NCBI RefSeq assembly: GCF_004345325.1
Contig: NZ_SLVJ01000002.1
Span: forward strand, 1-64,000
Direction of reading: 5' to 3'
From: Acinetobacter calcoaceticus
Lineage (GTDB): Bacteria; Pseudomonadota; Gammaproteobacteria; Pseudomonadales; Moraxellaceae
DNA: 64,000 nt
Shown here: in pieces, positions 16,333 through 24,812 of the stretch
Numbering within the stretch: position 1 is the first letter of the stretch
How the letters are laid out: every line of letters begins with the position of its first letter
Notes under the pieces: generated by a model
The model's database searches: none
Told to the model about the DNA's origin: nothing
The model's input: the letters and a program-made list of their open reading frames with translations, nothing else
Program-made: the position numbers and the translations under genes

Positions 16333-17465
16333 GCGACTTAAATCATTTTCATCAAGCCTTGGCCTTGTGGGTGATTCGTTTAAATGATGACAATCTGCAA
16401 CAACGTCAACAGGCGCTAGACGAATTCCAACTATGGAAAGCACAGTATCCCGAACATCAAGATCAAATCGATCAGATGTTTAGCTTTGCAGATGAAATGC
16501 AGCAATTTTCAACGCTGGGTATTTCTAGTCAGACGGTCACGCAGTCTTTGGCCATCGCTCAGCACAGTCAAAACCGCATGAACCGTTTATTTGGCAAAGT
16601 TATGGGATTCGCTGTGCTATTTAGTGGGCTAGTGGGGCTGAGTTTTATCGGCCTAGAACATGGGCCATTTGCCTACTATCGTGCTGATATTAAAACCGAT
16701 ACAGGAGAAATGCATCACCTCACGCTTGAGGATGGCAGTCAGCTCAGCTTAGCCGCACACTCGGCAGTGAATATTCATTTTGATGCACAGCAGCGACGTA
16801 TCGATTTGATTGAAGGGGCGATTTATCTTGATGTTGCCAAAGATCCGCAACGTCCGTTACGGGTGCATACTGCGCAGGCGGATTATCAAGCCTTGGGCAC
16901 GCGTTTTATTGTGCTACAAGAATCAGATAAGAGTACCTTGAGCATGTTGCATTCTCAAGTTTCCGTCACCGCCACTTCATCACCATCAACAGCATCATCA
17001 TTAGCACCAGCATCATTAGAATCATCAGCAGCACCGGCATTGGCATCATTAGAATCATCTGCATTAGCAGCATTAGAATCAGCATCAGCAGCACCAGAGG
17101 CACAGGGGACGGATAAGCAAACCATCGTTAGCCAAGCGCAACAGATTTCAGTCACTACACAGGGTTTGGGGCAGATCCAAGCGATCAATATCGCAGCGAC
17201 TGAAATGGCATGGCAGCAACAGCAGATCGTTGCTGATCAGATGCCATTGGCCGATGTGCTGAATCAGTTAAAACGACATCATCAGGGGGTATTGTGGTTC
17301 AATGCCGAAGCACTGCAAGCCTTTAAAATCACCGGTGTAATCCATGCTGACCAAGATCTAGATCAAACCCTATCCTTATTGATGCAACAAAACCCGCAAC
17401 TACAATTACACAAAGTTGGGTCATCACTGCGCTATATACGGGTCGCTCAGCAAGATGCGATGTGA
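16329..17465 (+). CDS. FecR-family anti-sigma factor with an Ala/Ser repeat tract
   Basis: A 378-residue inner-membrane sensor. The cytoplasmic N-terminus (residues 1 to about 85) binds the sigma factor, with a LWKAQYPEHQDQI motif. A single membrane helix follows near residues 95-113 (MGFAVLFSGLVGLSFIGL), then the periplasmic FecR domain (LTLEDGSQLSLAAHSAVNIHF, RPLRVHTAQADYQALGTRF). Residues about 212-257 are an unusual low-complexity insert rich in Ala, Ser, Leu and Glu with repeated SLESSA-like units. The C-terminal part (ADVLNQLKRHHQGVLWFN) resembles the domain that meets the receptor's STN domain. Overlaps the sigma gene by four bases. Confidence 0.9.
   Translation: MSDLNHFHQALALWVIRLNDDNLQQRQQALDEFQLWKAQYPEHQDQIDQMFSFADEMQQFSTLGISSQTVTQSLAIAQHSQNRMNRLFGKVMGFAVLFSGLVGLSFIGLEHGPFAYYRADIKTDTGEMHHLTLEDGSQLSLAAHSAVNIHFDAQQRRIDLIEGAIYLDVAKDPQRPLRVHTAQADYQALGTRFIVLQESDKSTLSMLHSQVSVTATSSPSTASSLAPASLESSAAPALASLESSALAALESASAAPEAQGTDKQTIVSQAQQISVTTQGLGQIQAINIAATEMAWQQQQIVADQMPLADVLNQLKRHHQGVLWFNAEALQAFKITGVIHADQDLDQTLSLLMQQNPQLQLHKVGSSLRYIRVAQQDAM
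16966..17100 (+). repeat. Degenerate GCATCA/GCATTAGAATCA repeat in the FecR gene
   Basis: Imperfect short units built from GCATCA, GCAGCA and GCATTAGAATCA recur across about 130 bp and encode the Ala/Ser/Leu/Glu tract. The arrangement suggests growth by slippage. Confidence 0.75.
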
Positions 17466-17589
17466 TGTGGATAGAACTTGCGGTTGCTAAATAAAGGGTT
17501 GGACTTAAAAAATATTTTGAATTTCATTGCGGTTTTTTTACCTGTCATTCGGCATACCCCATAGAACTGTAATTATTTTATCAATTATC

Positions 17590-17610
17590 ATAGTTAATGA
17601 TTCTCATTAC
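17590..17610. promoter_or_regulatory. Fur-box-like site upstream of the receptor
   Basis: TAATGATTCTCATTA at 17595-17609 is a symmetric TAATGA-N3-TCATTA, close to the Fur consensus core, ending 20 bp before the receptor start. It suggests a separate iron-repressed promoter for the receptor besides readthrough from the sigma operon. Confidence 0.55.
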
Positions 17611-17629
17611 TTAAATGGGTGAACCGAAT

Positions 17630-20260
17630 ATGTCTAGGAAAAACGCATCACGGCCTGCAATGCAGCAACTTGCCTTGGCGGTATCATTGGGTTTATTTTT
17701 TACCGGAGCGCAACACAGCGCTTATGCCCAAATGCCAAGTGGCAGCCATGATTATCAAGTGCAGGGCGGTTCACTCAATCAAGCACTGAATCAGGTGGCA
17801 CAGCAGGCGAAAGTGTCTTTATTGATTCGCTCAACGCAAAGTGGTCGTTATCAAGTCACTGAACTGAAAGGTAAATATACTGTCGATCAAGCCTTTGCAC
17901 GTTTGCTTCAAGAGACACCGTTCCAAATCAATAAATCGGCTGCAGGCTATGTGTTGCTGGATAAGCCCAATCCTGTTCAAGCGGCAAGCACAGCAGCGCA
18001 AGGATCAGCGCCACTGAGTGGGCAGGGACAAGCACAGATCGCCAAGTCGGAAGTGACTCAGGTGGCTACGCAAAACCAGATTTATCAGATGAATACTATT
18101 CATGTACAAGCCCAATCTGAGGACACGATTCAGTTTGGTCAAAGCGCATTGGACACGACCACCATCAATCGTTATCAGGCCAATAATGTCGCGCAATTAC
18201 TGGATACGATGCCCGGTGTGGGGGCAGCAGGTTCACCACGCCCGGGCGGTCAGACCATTAATATCTTGGGAATGGGTGGGGTGGCCGATGTCCCGATTAC
18301 GTTGGATGACTCGATTAAAACTTTTGATAAATATCGTCAAGGTTCAGTGTTTATTGAACCAGAGATATTAAAACGTGTGACGGTGGATAAAGGCCCACAT
18401 AATGTTGAGGTGGGTAATGGTGGATTTGGCGGTAAAGTCACTTTGGAAACCAAAGATGCACAGGACTTATTAATTGATGATCATCTGGTCGGTGGATTTT
18501 TAAAATACTCTCGCTACTCCAATAACGCCCAAAATACCTATACCGGTGCGGTATATGGGAAAATGGATAATGGCTTGGCCGATGCGATGTTTTATTACAC
18601 CAAACGCGACAGTGGCAATGTGGAACGTCCAGATGGCAGCAAGTTTTTATATTCTGCCCAAGAGCAAGATACTTATCTCAGCAAGCTTAATTTCTATCCC
18701 AGTGCCGGACACACAATCAGTTTAAAAGCCATGCAAAGTGGACATACCGGTTGGGAACCCTTTGCAGCGATGCGTGATCAAGATGCATCACCTTTAGATC
18801 GAGATATTGAAAAATATGGTTTTGAGGAGGCATGGAAACGTAGGCTGGTGTATCGCAATCAAAAAGACAGCAGTTATACCGCGACCTATGCCTATAATCC
18901 TGTCGATAATCCCTATATTAATCTTGATGTGGTCGGGTCATATTCTAAAACCGATCAACATGATAATCGTCTGCCGGGGGTAAATGGCACAGCGGGATTA
19001 TTGGGCAGTGAAAGCTGGGTGAAATATGTCAATCGCGCAATGAAAATGACCAATATCAGCGATATTGATACAGCTTATGGCAGTCATAAAATCAAGATCG
19101 GTGCTCAATATCAACATATGCGACAGGATTCATGGTTACTCGATCGCAGTAAAACCGATCCTTCAAAACCGGCCAATGCCGATGTGAACTTTGGTTATTA
19201 TCAGCCTTATTATATGCCAGCTGGGACTCAAACCAGTTTAAGTGCCTTTGTTGAAGATCAATATCAAATCGGTGCAGTCACGATCAGCCCATCGCTACGC
19301 TATGATTATATTAATAACAAGGGTGAGGAAAATGTCGCACCACGTTATAACGATCCAGCAGCAGGGCATGATTATTCAGCCAAAAGTTATCAGGGGTGGT
19401 CACCACGTTTGGCCTTGGCTTGGCAACAGGCCGATTATCTGACTTGGTTTGGGAATATCAGTCAGACTTGGCGTTCACCGCGTTTAGACGAATTATATTC
19501 GGTGCAATACGCCAATGCCGCTGCATCAGCGACCAGTCGTTATTTAAAGCCTGAGAAAATGTTGGCGATTCGACTCGGCAATGAAATGAATTTTGATGAT
19601 CTATTCAGTGAGCAGGATCATTTACAAGTCCGTTTAACTTATCACCATAATCGTGGCAAGGATGAGATCTTTAAAAACCTATCCTCATTTTGCCAGACCC
19701 AAGGTGAAATCCGTGGTCAGGGCGGTGAAGCAGATATTGATGTTTGTCAGGGGGATTATGACAAAGGCTGGTATCGCAATGTGAAGGACTACACCATTAA
19801 GGCCTATGAAGCGGAGTTGTTTTATAATCAACCGATGTGGTTTGCTGGTCTGACCTATGCCTATGTTCGTGGTGAGCGTGACCAATCACCTGTTAATCCA
19901 TGGTTAGGGCGTAAAACATGGATGACCAGTATTCCACCACGTAAAGCCACCGCAACTTTAGGGGTGACTGTGCCAGAGCATGATTTAACTATGGGTTGGC
20001 GCGGTATATTTGTTGATGCACAGCGCCGTAGTTTAAAAGACGATGATGATTCTATTGCCGCATCCTCATATTCACTGCCCAAGACCAAGGGTTATGCGCT
20101 ACATAGTATCTATGTCGATTGGAAACCGATCGGTGCAAAAGGGCCGCAATTAAACTTCTCGATTGATAACCTGTTTAACCGTGATTATAAAATGTATCTC
20201 GGTGAGTATATGACTGGGACAGGCCGAGATTATAAATTGAGTATTTCGCAAAGTTTCTAG
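17630..20260 (+). CDS. TonB-dependent heme receptor with N-terminal signalling (STN) domain
   Basis: An 876-residue outer-membrane receptor. A signal peptide (LALAVSLGLFFTGAQHSAYA) precedes an STN domain (about residues 35-105: YQVQGGSLNQALNQVAQQAKV and VDQAFARLLQETPFQI). A TonB-box/plug region (NVAQLLDTMPGVGAAG, GPHNVEVGNGGFGGKVTLETKD) and a beta-barrel ending in the aromatic KLSISQSF follow. WRSPRLDELY resembles the FRAP box of heme/hemoglobin receptors. With FecI/FecR genes before it and heme oxygenase nearby, a HasR-like heme role is likely. ATG 17630 has GGTGA upstream; ATG 17615 is five codons earlier. Confidence 0.9.
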   Translation: MSRKNASRPAMQQLALAVSLGLFFTGAQHSAYAQMPSGSHDYQVQGGSLNQALNQVAQQAKVSLLIRSTQSGRYQVTELKGKYTVDQAFARLLQETPFQINKSAAGYVLLDKPNPVQAASTAAQGSAPLSGQGQAQIAKSEVTQVATQNQIYQMNTIHVQAQSEDTIQFGQSALDTTTINRYQANNVAQLLDTMPGVGAAGSPRPGGQTINILGMGGVADVPITLDDSIKTFDKYRQGSVFIEPEILKRVTVDKGPHNVEVGNGGFGGKVTLETKDAQDLLIDDHLVGGFLKYSRYSNNAQNTYTGAVYGKMDNGLADAMFYYTKRDSGNVERPDGSKFLYSAQEQDTYLSKLNFYPSAGHTISLKAMQSGHTGWEPFAAMRDQDASPLDRDIEKYGFEEAWKRRLVYRNQKDSSYTATYAYNPVDNPYINLDVVGSYSKTDQHDNRLPGVNGTAGLLGSESWVKYVNRAMKMTNISDIDTAYGSHKIKIGAQYQHMRQDSWLLDRSKTDPSKPANADVNFGYYQPYYMPAGTQTSLSAFVEDQYQIGAVTISPSLRYDYINNKGEENVAPRYNDPAAGHDYSAKSYQGWSPRLALAWQQADYLTWFGNISQTWRSPRLDELYSVQYANAAASATSRYLKPEKMLAIRLGNEMNFDDLFSEQDHLQVRLTYHHNRGKDEIFKNLSSFCQTQGEIRGQGGEADIDVCQGDYDKGWYRNVKDYTIKAYEAELFYNQPMWFAGLTYAYVRGERDQSPVNPWLGRKTWMTSIPPRKATATLGVTVPEHDLTMGWRGIFVDAQRRSLKDDDDSIAASSYSLPKTKGYALHSIYVDWKPIGAKGPQLNFSIDNLFNRDYKMYLGEYMTGTGRDYKLSISQSF

Positions 20261-20289
20261 TGAGCCGTATTCAAGGCCTTTATAGCCAT

Positions 20290-20312
20290 GACCGCCAAAA
20301 TGGCGGTCTTTT
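20290..20312 (+). terminator. Rho-independent terminator after the receptor
   Basis: GACCGCCA and TGGCGGTC pair across an AAA loop, followed by TTTTC, 30 bp after the receptor stop. Confidence 0.85.
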
Positions 20313-20461
20313 CTATATATCTCAGTTAATATAGAAAAAGGTCTGTTGGCGATTTTAGGGCTGTGTTTGAGTGAAATCAACGATCTTAAGAGAGGTTGAG
20401 TATTATTTCTAAAGTAATATTATTCAAATGGGGCATTAAAAATTATAAAGGAATTTAAATC

Positions 20462-20995
20462 GTGAAAATTGAACTTATTCAAGGTGATATTACTCAAATT
20501 AAAGGTATAGATGGCATTGTTAATGCTGCCAATACCTCACTACTTGGCGGTGGTGGCGTGGATGGTGCAATCCATCGCAAGGGCGGAAAAGCCATATTGG
20601 AAGAGTGCCAGAAGATTAGAGCAAAACAAGGTGGATGTAAAACAGGGCAAGCAGTCATCACGATTGCGGGTCTATTGGATGCGAAATATGTAATTCATGC
20701 AGTTGGGCCGAAGTGGGTTGATGGACAACATCAAGAGGCAGAACTGTTATATCAAAGTTATAAAAATAGTCTGTTATTGGCAGCAGTGCGACAACTCACA
20801 AGCTTGGCATTTCCCAATATATCTACAGGGATATATGGTTTTTCTAAAGCTGCTGCAGCTGAAATAGCAATTCAGGCAGTGAACGATTTTTCAAATCAAA
20901 TCACAAGTGTAGAAAGAGTGGTATTTGTTTGTTTTGATGATGATAGTTATTCGATTTACCAAAAACTTTTAGCTAAACAGGTCAATGTTTATTAA
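20462..20995 (+). CDS. Macrodomain ADP-ribose hydrolase (YmdB-like)
   Basis: A 177-residue stand-alone macrodomain of the MacroD/YmdB class. The ADP-ribose pocket is plain: [20 protein letters not shown], then [16 protein letters not shown], and the phosphate loop [17 protein letters not shown]. Members deacetylate O-acetyl-ADP-ribose and remove mono-ADP-ribose from acidic residues; some dephosphorylate ADP-ribose 1''-phosphate. The start is GTG 20462, preceded by AAGGA. It leads a same-strand pair with the EndoV-like gene. An exact substrate cannot be read from sequence. Confidence 0.92.
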   Translation: MKIELIQGDITQIKGIDGIVNAANTSLLGGGGVDGAIHRKGGKAILEECQKIRAKQGGCKTGQAVITIAGLLDAKYVIHAVGPKWVDGQHQEAELLYQSYKNSLLLAAVRQLTSLAFPNISTGIYGFSKAAAAEIAIQAVNDFSNQITSVERVVFVCFDDDSYSIYQKLLAKQVNVY

Positions 20996-21096
20996 TTTTC
21001 TAGAATTAAAGCCAGCACAGGCTATGACTAAAACTTTGATAATGTGAATATAATGCCTTGATACATGACGAGTGATAAATTGATTTGGATAAAAAC

Positions 21097-21603
21097 ATGA
21101 TTGTTGCAATTGATGTGGGATATCAGGAATCAACGGCTTTGGTGGCAGCATTGGTATTTGAGCATTGGCAGAGCCAAACCCCAGTACAGGAATATCGCCT
21201 AAAGCTCAACGATATTGCTGAGTATGAAGCCGGTGCTTTTTACAAACGTGAGTTGCCTTGTATTCTGGCTATATTGCAAAGTATTCAACACGAGATCGAT
21301 TGCATTGTAATCGATGGTTATGTGTTTTTGGGCGAAGATCAAACTGCAGGTTTAGGGCATTATCTATGGGAAGCTTTAGGGCAAAAAGTCCCGATTATTG
21401 GTGTGGCGAAGAACTTTTTCAAAGGCACACCCAAAGCATGTGAAATGTTGAGGGGCAAGAGTATTAAGCCTTTATATGTGACTGCAATTGGCATCGAACA
21501 ATCAGTGGCTCTGCAGTCAATCCAATCCATGTTTGGTCAGCATCGCATCCCAAATCTATTAAAAAGGGTAGATCAAATGAGCCGTGAGCAAAACCAAGCT
21601 TAA
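21097..21603 (+). CDS. Endonuclease V-like nuclease, short form
   Basis: About 168 residues related to endonuclease V (PF04493), which cuts DNA or RNA one base 3' of inosine. The first metal ligand sits in VAIDVGYQ; YEAGAFYKRELPCIL matches the Tyr and FRE region; CIVIDGYVFLGEDQTAGLGHYL carries the second Asp; GVAKNFFKGT and PLYVTAIGI follow. The standard enzyme has about 220 residues: the segment before the first Asp is missing and the usual HPR after DG is replaced. It may be an active short subfamily or one with altered specificity. TTG 21085 opens the frame; ATG 21097 is preferred. Confidence 0.8.
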   Translation: MIVAIDVGYQESTALVAALVFEHWQSQTPVQEYRLKLNDIAEYEAGAFYKRELPCILAILQSIQHEIDCIVIDGYVFLGEDQTAGLGHYLWEALGQKVPIIGVAKNFFKGTPKACEMLRGKSIKPLYVTAIGIEQSVALQSIQSMFGQHRIPNLLKRVDQMSREQNQA

Positions 21604-21629
21604 GCAGTATTGATGAAGCAAAAGCTTAG

Positions 21630-22295
21630 TTAAAGATCCAATCGATTCTGCAGATCTGACACCGTCACAGGTGGCATATATTCAGCAGTAAATTCGTCCG
21701 AGAGTCCTTGAAAAAATTCAGGTGCTTGATGGGGTTTGCAATGCAGCCAATCGTGGCGTAAATGCTCAGGAATCACAATGATGGAGCGTTTTTCATCTTG
21801 CGATTGATGGAATTGAGACATCAAAGGATGCTGGTCGGCATTGATGGTGAGCATGGACATGGAGCGAATTTGCTGACCATTGATGATGGCGTTTTCATAG
21901 ATCGCAGCAATACTAAAGGCCTCACGGTCTTGCCTAAAGATACCCCAACGTTGTGCTTGTCCATTGATATATCGAGGTTCGTAGATCAGATCGACGGGAA
22001 TCAAGGCAAATTGTCCCTGTGACCATGCATGTTTGAAACTCGGTTTCTGAGCGACTGTTTCAGTCCGCGCATTATAGGTGGCTTTGCAAATATCGAGATT
22101 TTTTGCCCATTTCGGCACCATACCAAACTTGACCGAGCGCCATTCAATCTCAGTTTGATCAGGTTTAGAGAAAAGTAATCCACAGTCCTGACCGGGATAG
22201 ATCTCCTGTGTAAATTCATATTGCGGTTGGAACAGATTTAATTGCCGGGTTAAACGGTTTGGCATGCGACGCATGGTTTGGAAGATTGCACACAT
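21630..22295 (-). CDS. SRAP-family abasic-site processing protein (YedK-like)
   Basis: A 221-residue SRAP domain protein (HMCES/YedK, PF02586). It crosslinks through the catalytic Cys2 to abasic sites in single-stranded DNA. After Met removal the N-terminus is Cys, followed by the NARTETV motif with Asn near 75, the FALIPVDLIYEPRY motif with its Glu, and MLTINADQHPLMSQFH near the C-terminus. Length is normal. It is convergent with the EndoV-like gene, 26 bp apart, placing two nucleic-acid repair-type genes together. Confidence 0.92.
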   Translation of the reverse strand: MCAIFQTMRRMPNRLTRQLNLFQPQYEFTQEIYPGQDCGLLFSKPDQTEIEWRSVKFGMVPKWAKNLDICKATYNARTETVAQKPSFKHAWSQGQFALIPVDLIYEPRYINGQAQRWGIFRQDREAFSIAAIYENAIINGQQIRSMSMLTINADQHPLMSQFHQSQDEKRSIIVIPEHLRHDWLHCKPHQAPEFFQGLSDEFTAEYMPPVTVSDLQNRLDL

Positions 22296-22426
22296 CAGAG
22301 CGCACCAGATTGATATTTACTTCATCAACATAACAGTGTTTCTGCTGATTCTCATCTTTAGCTCATGCTCAAAAGTCAGGTACTCAAGCGTAAAGCTTTT
22401 TTGGGGCAAGTACACAGTATTTTGTA

Positions 22427-22457
22427 CACTATTGTGGTTTTAATTGCACTATAGTGG
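22427..22457. promoter_or_regulatory. Two CACTATWGTGG palindromic repeats 20 bp apart
   Basis: CACTATTGTGG (22427-22437) and CACTATAGTGG (22447-22457) are on the same face of the helix, two turns apart, 62 bp before the GNAT start. GTACAC also repeats at 22410-22415 and 22424-22429. This looks like a cooperative repressor or activator site; the binding protein is unknown. Confidence 0.5.
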
Positions 22458-22518
22458 ATTTATTGGCAATTTGGTGCGGTTCAAAAATTATCTAAATACG
22501 TTAATTACTTAGGAATAA

Positions 22519-22959
22519 ATGATGTTAAATATTCGATTATCTCGTCCAGAAGAGGCGACTGATGTCATTGCCATATGGAAAAGCTCAGTTGACGCTACTC
22601 ATGATTTTCTCTCTACAACAGATCGTAACGAGATTGAAATAGAAGTGGTAAGTTTTTTTTCAGAGATACCGGTTTGGGTGGCGGTTGATGATCAAGATCG
22701 GTCACTAGGTTTTATGTTTTTAGATCAAGGACATATGGAAGCATTATTTATTGATGCATCTGCACGTGGACAGCAAGTAGGTAAGCAGTTATTACAATAT
22801 GCACTGAGTTTATATCCCAATCTCAGCATTGATGTTAATGAGCAAAATCAGCAAGCCATCGGTTTTTACCATCATATGGGTTTTGTGATCAAAGGACGTT
22901 CAGACCTTGATGGGCAAGGTCGAGCGTATCCTATATTACATTTACGAATGCCTGATTAA
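22519..22959 (+). CDS. GNAT-family N-acetyltransferase
   Basis: A 146-residue acetyltransferase. The acetyl-CoA loop is in ALFIDASARGQQVGKQLLQYAL (residues about 74-95), followed by LSIDVNEQNQQAIGFYHHMGF, the usual beta5 and helix region, and a short tail. Small-molecule or peptide N-acetyltransferases such as YjaB look like this. The start is ATG 22519 or the adjacent ATG 22522. Two spaced palindromes in the upstream region suggest specific regulation. The acceptor substrate is unknown. Confidence 0.88.
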   Translation: MMLNIRLSRPEEATDVIAIWKSSVDATHDFLSTTDRNEIEIEVVSFFSEIPVWVAVDDQDRSLGFMFLDQGHMEALFIDASARGQQVGKQLLQYALSLYPNLSIDVNEQNQQAIGFYHHMGFVIKGRSDLDGQGRAYPILHLRMPD

Positions 22960-23009
22960 TCAAGCTATTGATTATAGAGTTGATTCACACCGAAAAAAGA
23001 TGACTATTT

Positions 23010-23594
23010 TTATTTTTGGCTAAAGGCGACAACATAAACACAGGGATGTTGGGTGCAGGGGTTACTCAGGTGACAATTGGCAGCTATGGTGAGCGCAATA
23101 CAATCCCCAGTTTTCAATTGATAGTGTTGAGCGTCTACCTGAAAATCAAGTTGTCCCTCCAACACCCAAAGAGTTTGCCCAATGAGATGCTCGTAGGCAC
23201 TGGAAGGTATTGAAAATTGTCCTGATGCGGGGATTTCAATTTTAATCAGCTCTGGATTAGCGCTTGAGGGGGAGAGTGACCAACGCTTAATCCCGAGGTG
23301 GGGATCTGTCCAACATTGTTGCTGTTCTTGTGGGGAGAGTCGTACTGCTAAGGATTGATTAAGTTCAACTTCTGTAAAAAGTTTTGAAAGCGTGGTGCCC
23401 AAAGCCCCCACTAAACGACTGAGAATGGTTGCACTTGGACTGGATGTACCGCGTTCAACTTTACTAATCATGGCTTGGCTCACTCCAGAGTGCAGTGCTA
23501 ATTCGGCAACAGTCCAGCCTTTGGCCTTACGTTGCTTTAGGAGTAACCGAGCTATTTCAGTATCCAGTATTTGGATTTCAGCTTTTTCAACCAT
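23010..23594 (-). CDS. XRE-cupin transcriptional regulator
   Basis: A 194-residue two-domain regulator: an N-terminal XRE HTH (residues about 12-65: LLKQRKAKGWTVAELALHSG, SQAMISKVERGTSSPSATIL, LVGALG) and a C-terminal cupin (SIPSSAYEHLIGQTLWVLEG, FQVDAQHYQLKTGDCIAL). Such proteins sense small ligands through the cupin and often control amino-acid or antibiotic-modification genes. The first frame codon is GTG 23597; ATG 23594 directly follows. It is convergent with the GNAT gene and divergent from the unknown membrane protein at 23717. Confidence 0.9.
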   Translation of the reverse strand: MVEKAEIQILDTEIARLLLKQRKAKGWTVAELALHSGVSQAMISKVERGTSSPSATILSRLVGALGTTLSKLFTEVELNQSLAVRLSPQEQQQCWTDPHLGIKRWSLSPSSANPELIKIEIPASGQFSIPSSAYEHLIGQTLWVLEGQLDFQVDAQHYQLKTGDCIALTIAANCHLSNPCTQHPCVYVVAFSQK

Positions 23595-23716
23595 CACATG
23601 AACCTAAGATTAGATATGAGCTATTATGCGACAGATTAATTTTTTAAGTGTTAAACTTTTGCCTTAGAGTTGAGCAGATATAAAAATGTTTCATTTATAA
23701 ATTACCAGAGGTAAAC

Positions 23717-24697
23717 GTGAATATATCGGTGTTTATTTTTTTTATTAGCATAATGCTTGTTGTATTGATGCTCTTTTACTTCTATTTAAAATACTCTCGT
23801 CAGTCATTGCATACGGCAGATCAAGATAATGTGCCAGATGATTATCAGGCTCAGAAAGAACCTATACATCGTTCATACGGCTATATACTCATCGATGCAG
23901 CCGAAGTCGAACATTTTGATATTGCCTTTGGTGTAAAAGGCTATGAAATGCTAACTCAGGTTTTTGAGATCACTGATGACAGAATTCTTGCGCCTGCTGA
24001 AAATGCGGATGTTAATTCAATTGAGCTCGATTTTGATATCGAGAACGATGAGCTAGAGCTCGAACATCGATTTATTCCGATCAGCTTAAACCTAACAGAC
24101 AAAAAACTCTTATTTCCAAATAGTTTTAATCTAGAGCTTTTTGAAATAAAAGGTGAGATCTATAGTTGTTATATCAGTCAGAAACTGTGTGGGAACAGTG
24201 ATCTGGAAGTTGCCAGTTTTGAGCAGTTACATCTGGCATATCAAGATTTTATGCAGCGACTATTGGCTATGGGCTGGAAAAATTATTTTTCTCTCTATGC
24301 TGTTCGTTATATGACCTCTGAATATCTACGTGTGTTAGAAGATACGGCTTGGTGTATTGCTCCACAGCAAATCCTTAGCTTAGATCAATTTACACAGTGC
24401 TTAACTAGCGAATACCAGACTCTATTTTTCAGTCTTTATCTAGATCATATTACGATGGAGATTGAAATGACCAAGGAAGGCACGATGTACACCAGTCTGT
24501 ATGATATGAATTATGCATTTAATATTGCCAAGCCAAGCAGTATGACGCCATTACATAATAAAACCTACGCAGAATTCTATGATCCAAACGCATTACAGGA
24601 ATTGCGACGTAGATGCTTAAAAGAGCGTACTGAAAATGAACGAGAAGCACGTAAACAGGGTTATCAAATTGATACGCATTATATCGATTCATTCTAA
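23717..24697 (+). CDS. Unknown membrane-anchored protein, paralogue A
   Basis: A 326-residue protein of no family I know. One N-terminal hydrophobic helix (residues about 4-24) anchors a large soluble, acidic domain. It is clearly paralogous to the protein at 26582-27571: both have GWKNYFS-like followed by AVRY (residues about 185-198), a CIAPQQ-LS-QF segment, LYLDH with a following M-EI strand, and a KQGYQID tail. The GTG or ATG context at 23717 follows AGAGGT. It could be a secretion accessory, immunity or envelope protein; nothing in the sequence decides. Topology suggests the bulk of the chain lies on one side of the inner membrane. Confidence 0.75.
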   Translation: MNISVFIFFISIMLVVLMLFYFYLKYSRQSLHTADQDNVPDDYQAQKEPIHRSYGYILIDAAEVEHFDIAFGVKGYEMLTQVFEITDDRILAPAENADVNSIELDFDIENDELELEHRFIPISLNLTDKKLLFPNSFNLELFEIKGEIYSCYISQKLCGNSDLEVASFEQLHLAYQDFMQRLLAMGWKNYFSLYAVRYMTSEYLRVLEDTAWCIAPQQILSLDQFTQCLTSEYQTLFFSLYLDHITMEIEMTKEGTMYTSLYDMNYAFNIAKPSSMTPLHNKTYAEFYDPNALQELRRRCLKERTENEREARKQGYQIDTHYIDSF

Positions 24698-24720
24698 TAT
24701 TCAAATCTAGAGTGTGATAA

Positions 24721-24740
24721 AACCTCTCAGTCGAGAGGTT
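24721..24740. terminator. Stem-loop after paralogue A
   Basis: AACCTCTC and GAGAGGTT around an AGTC loop, 23 bp after the stop. The T-run is short, so termination strength is uncertain. Confidence 0.6.
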
Positions 24741-24812
24741 TAAGCGATATGACCAATATATTCAGATCCGTTGAGGCAGGTACTGAAATCAAGATTGAAG
24801 TCAGGCTTGGGA

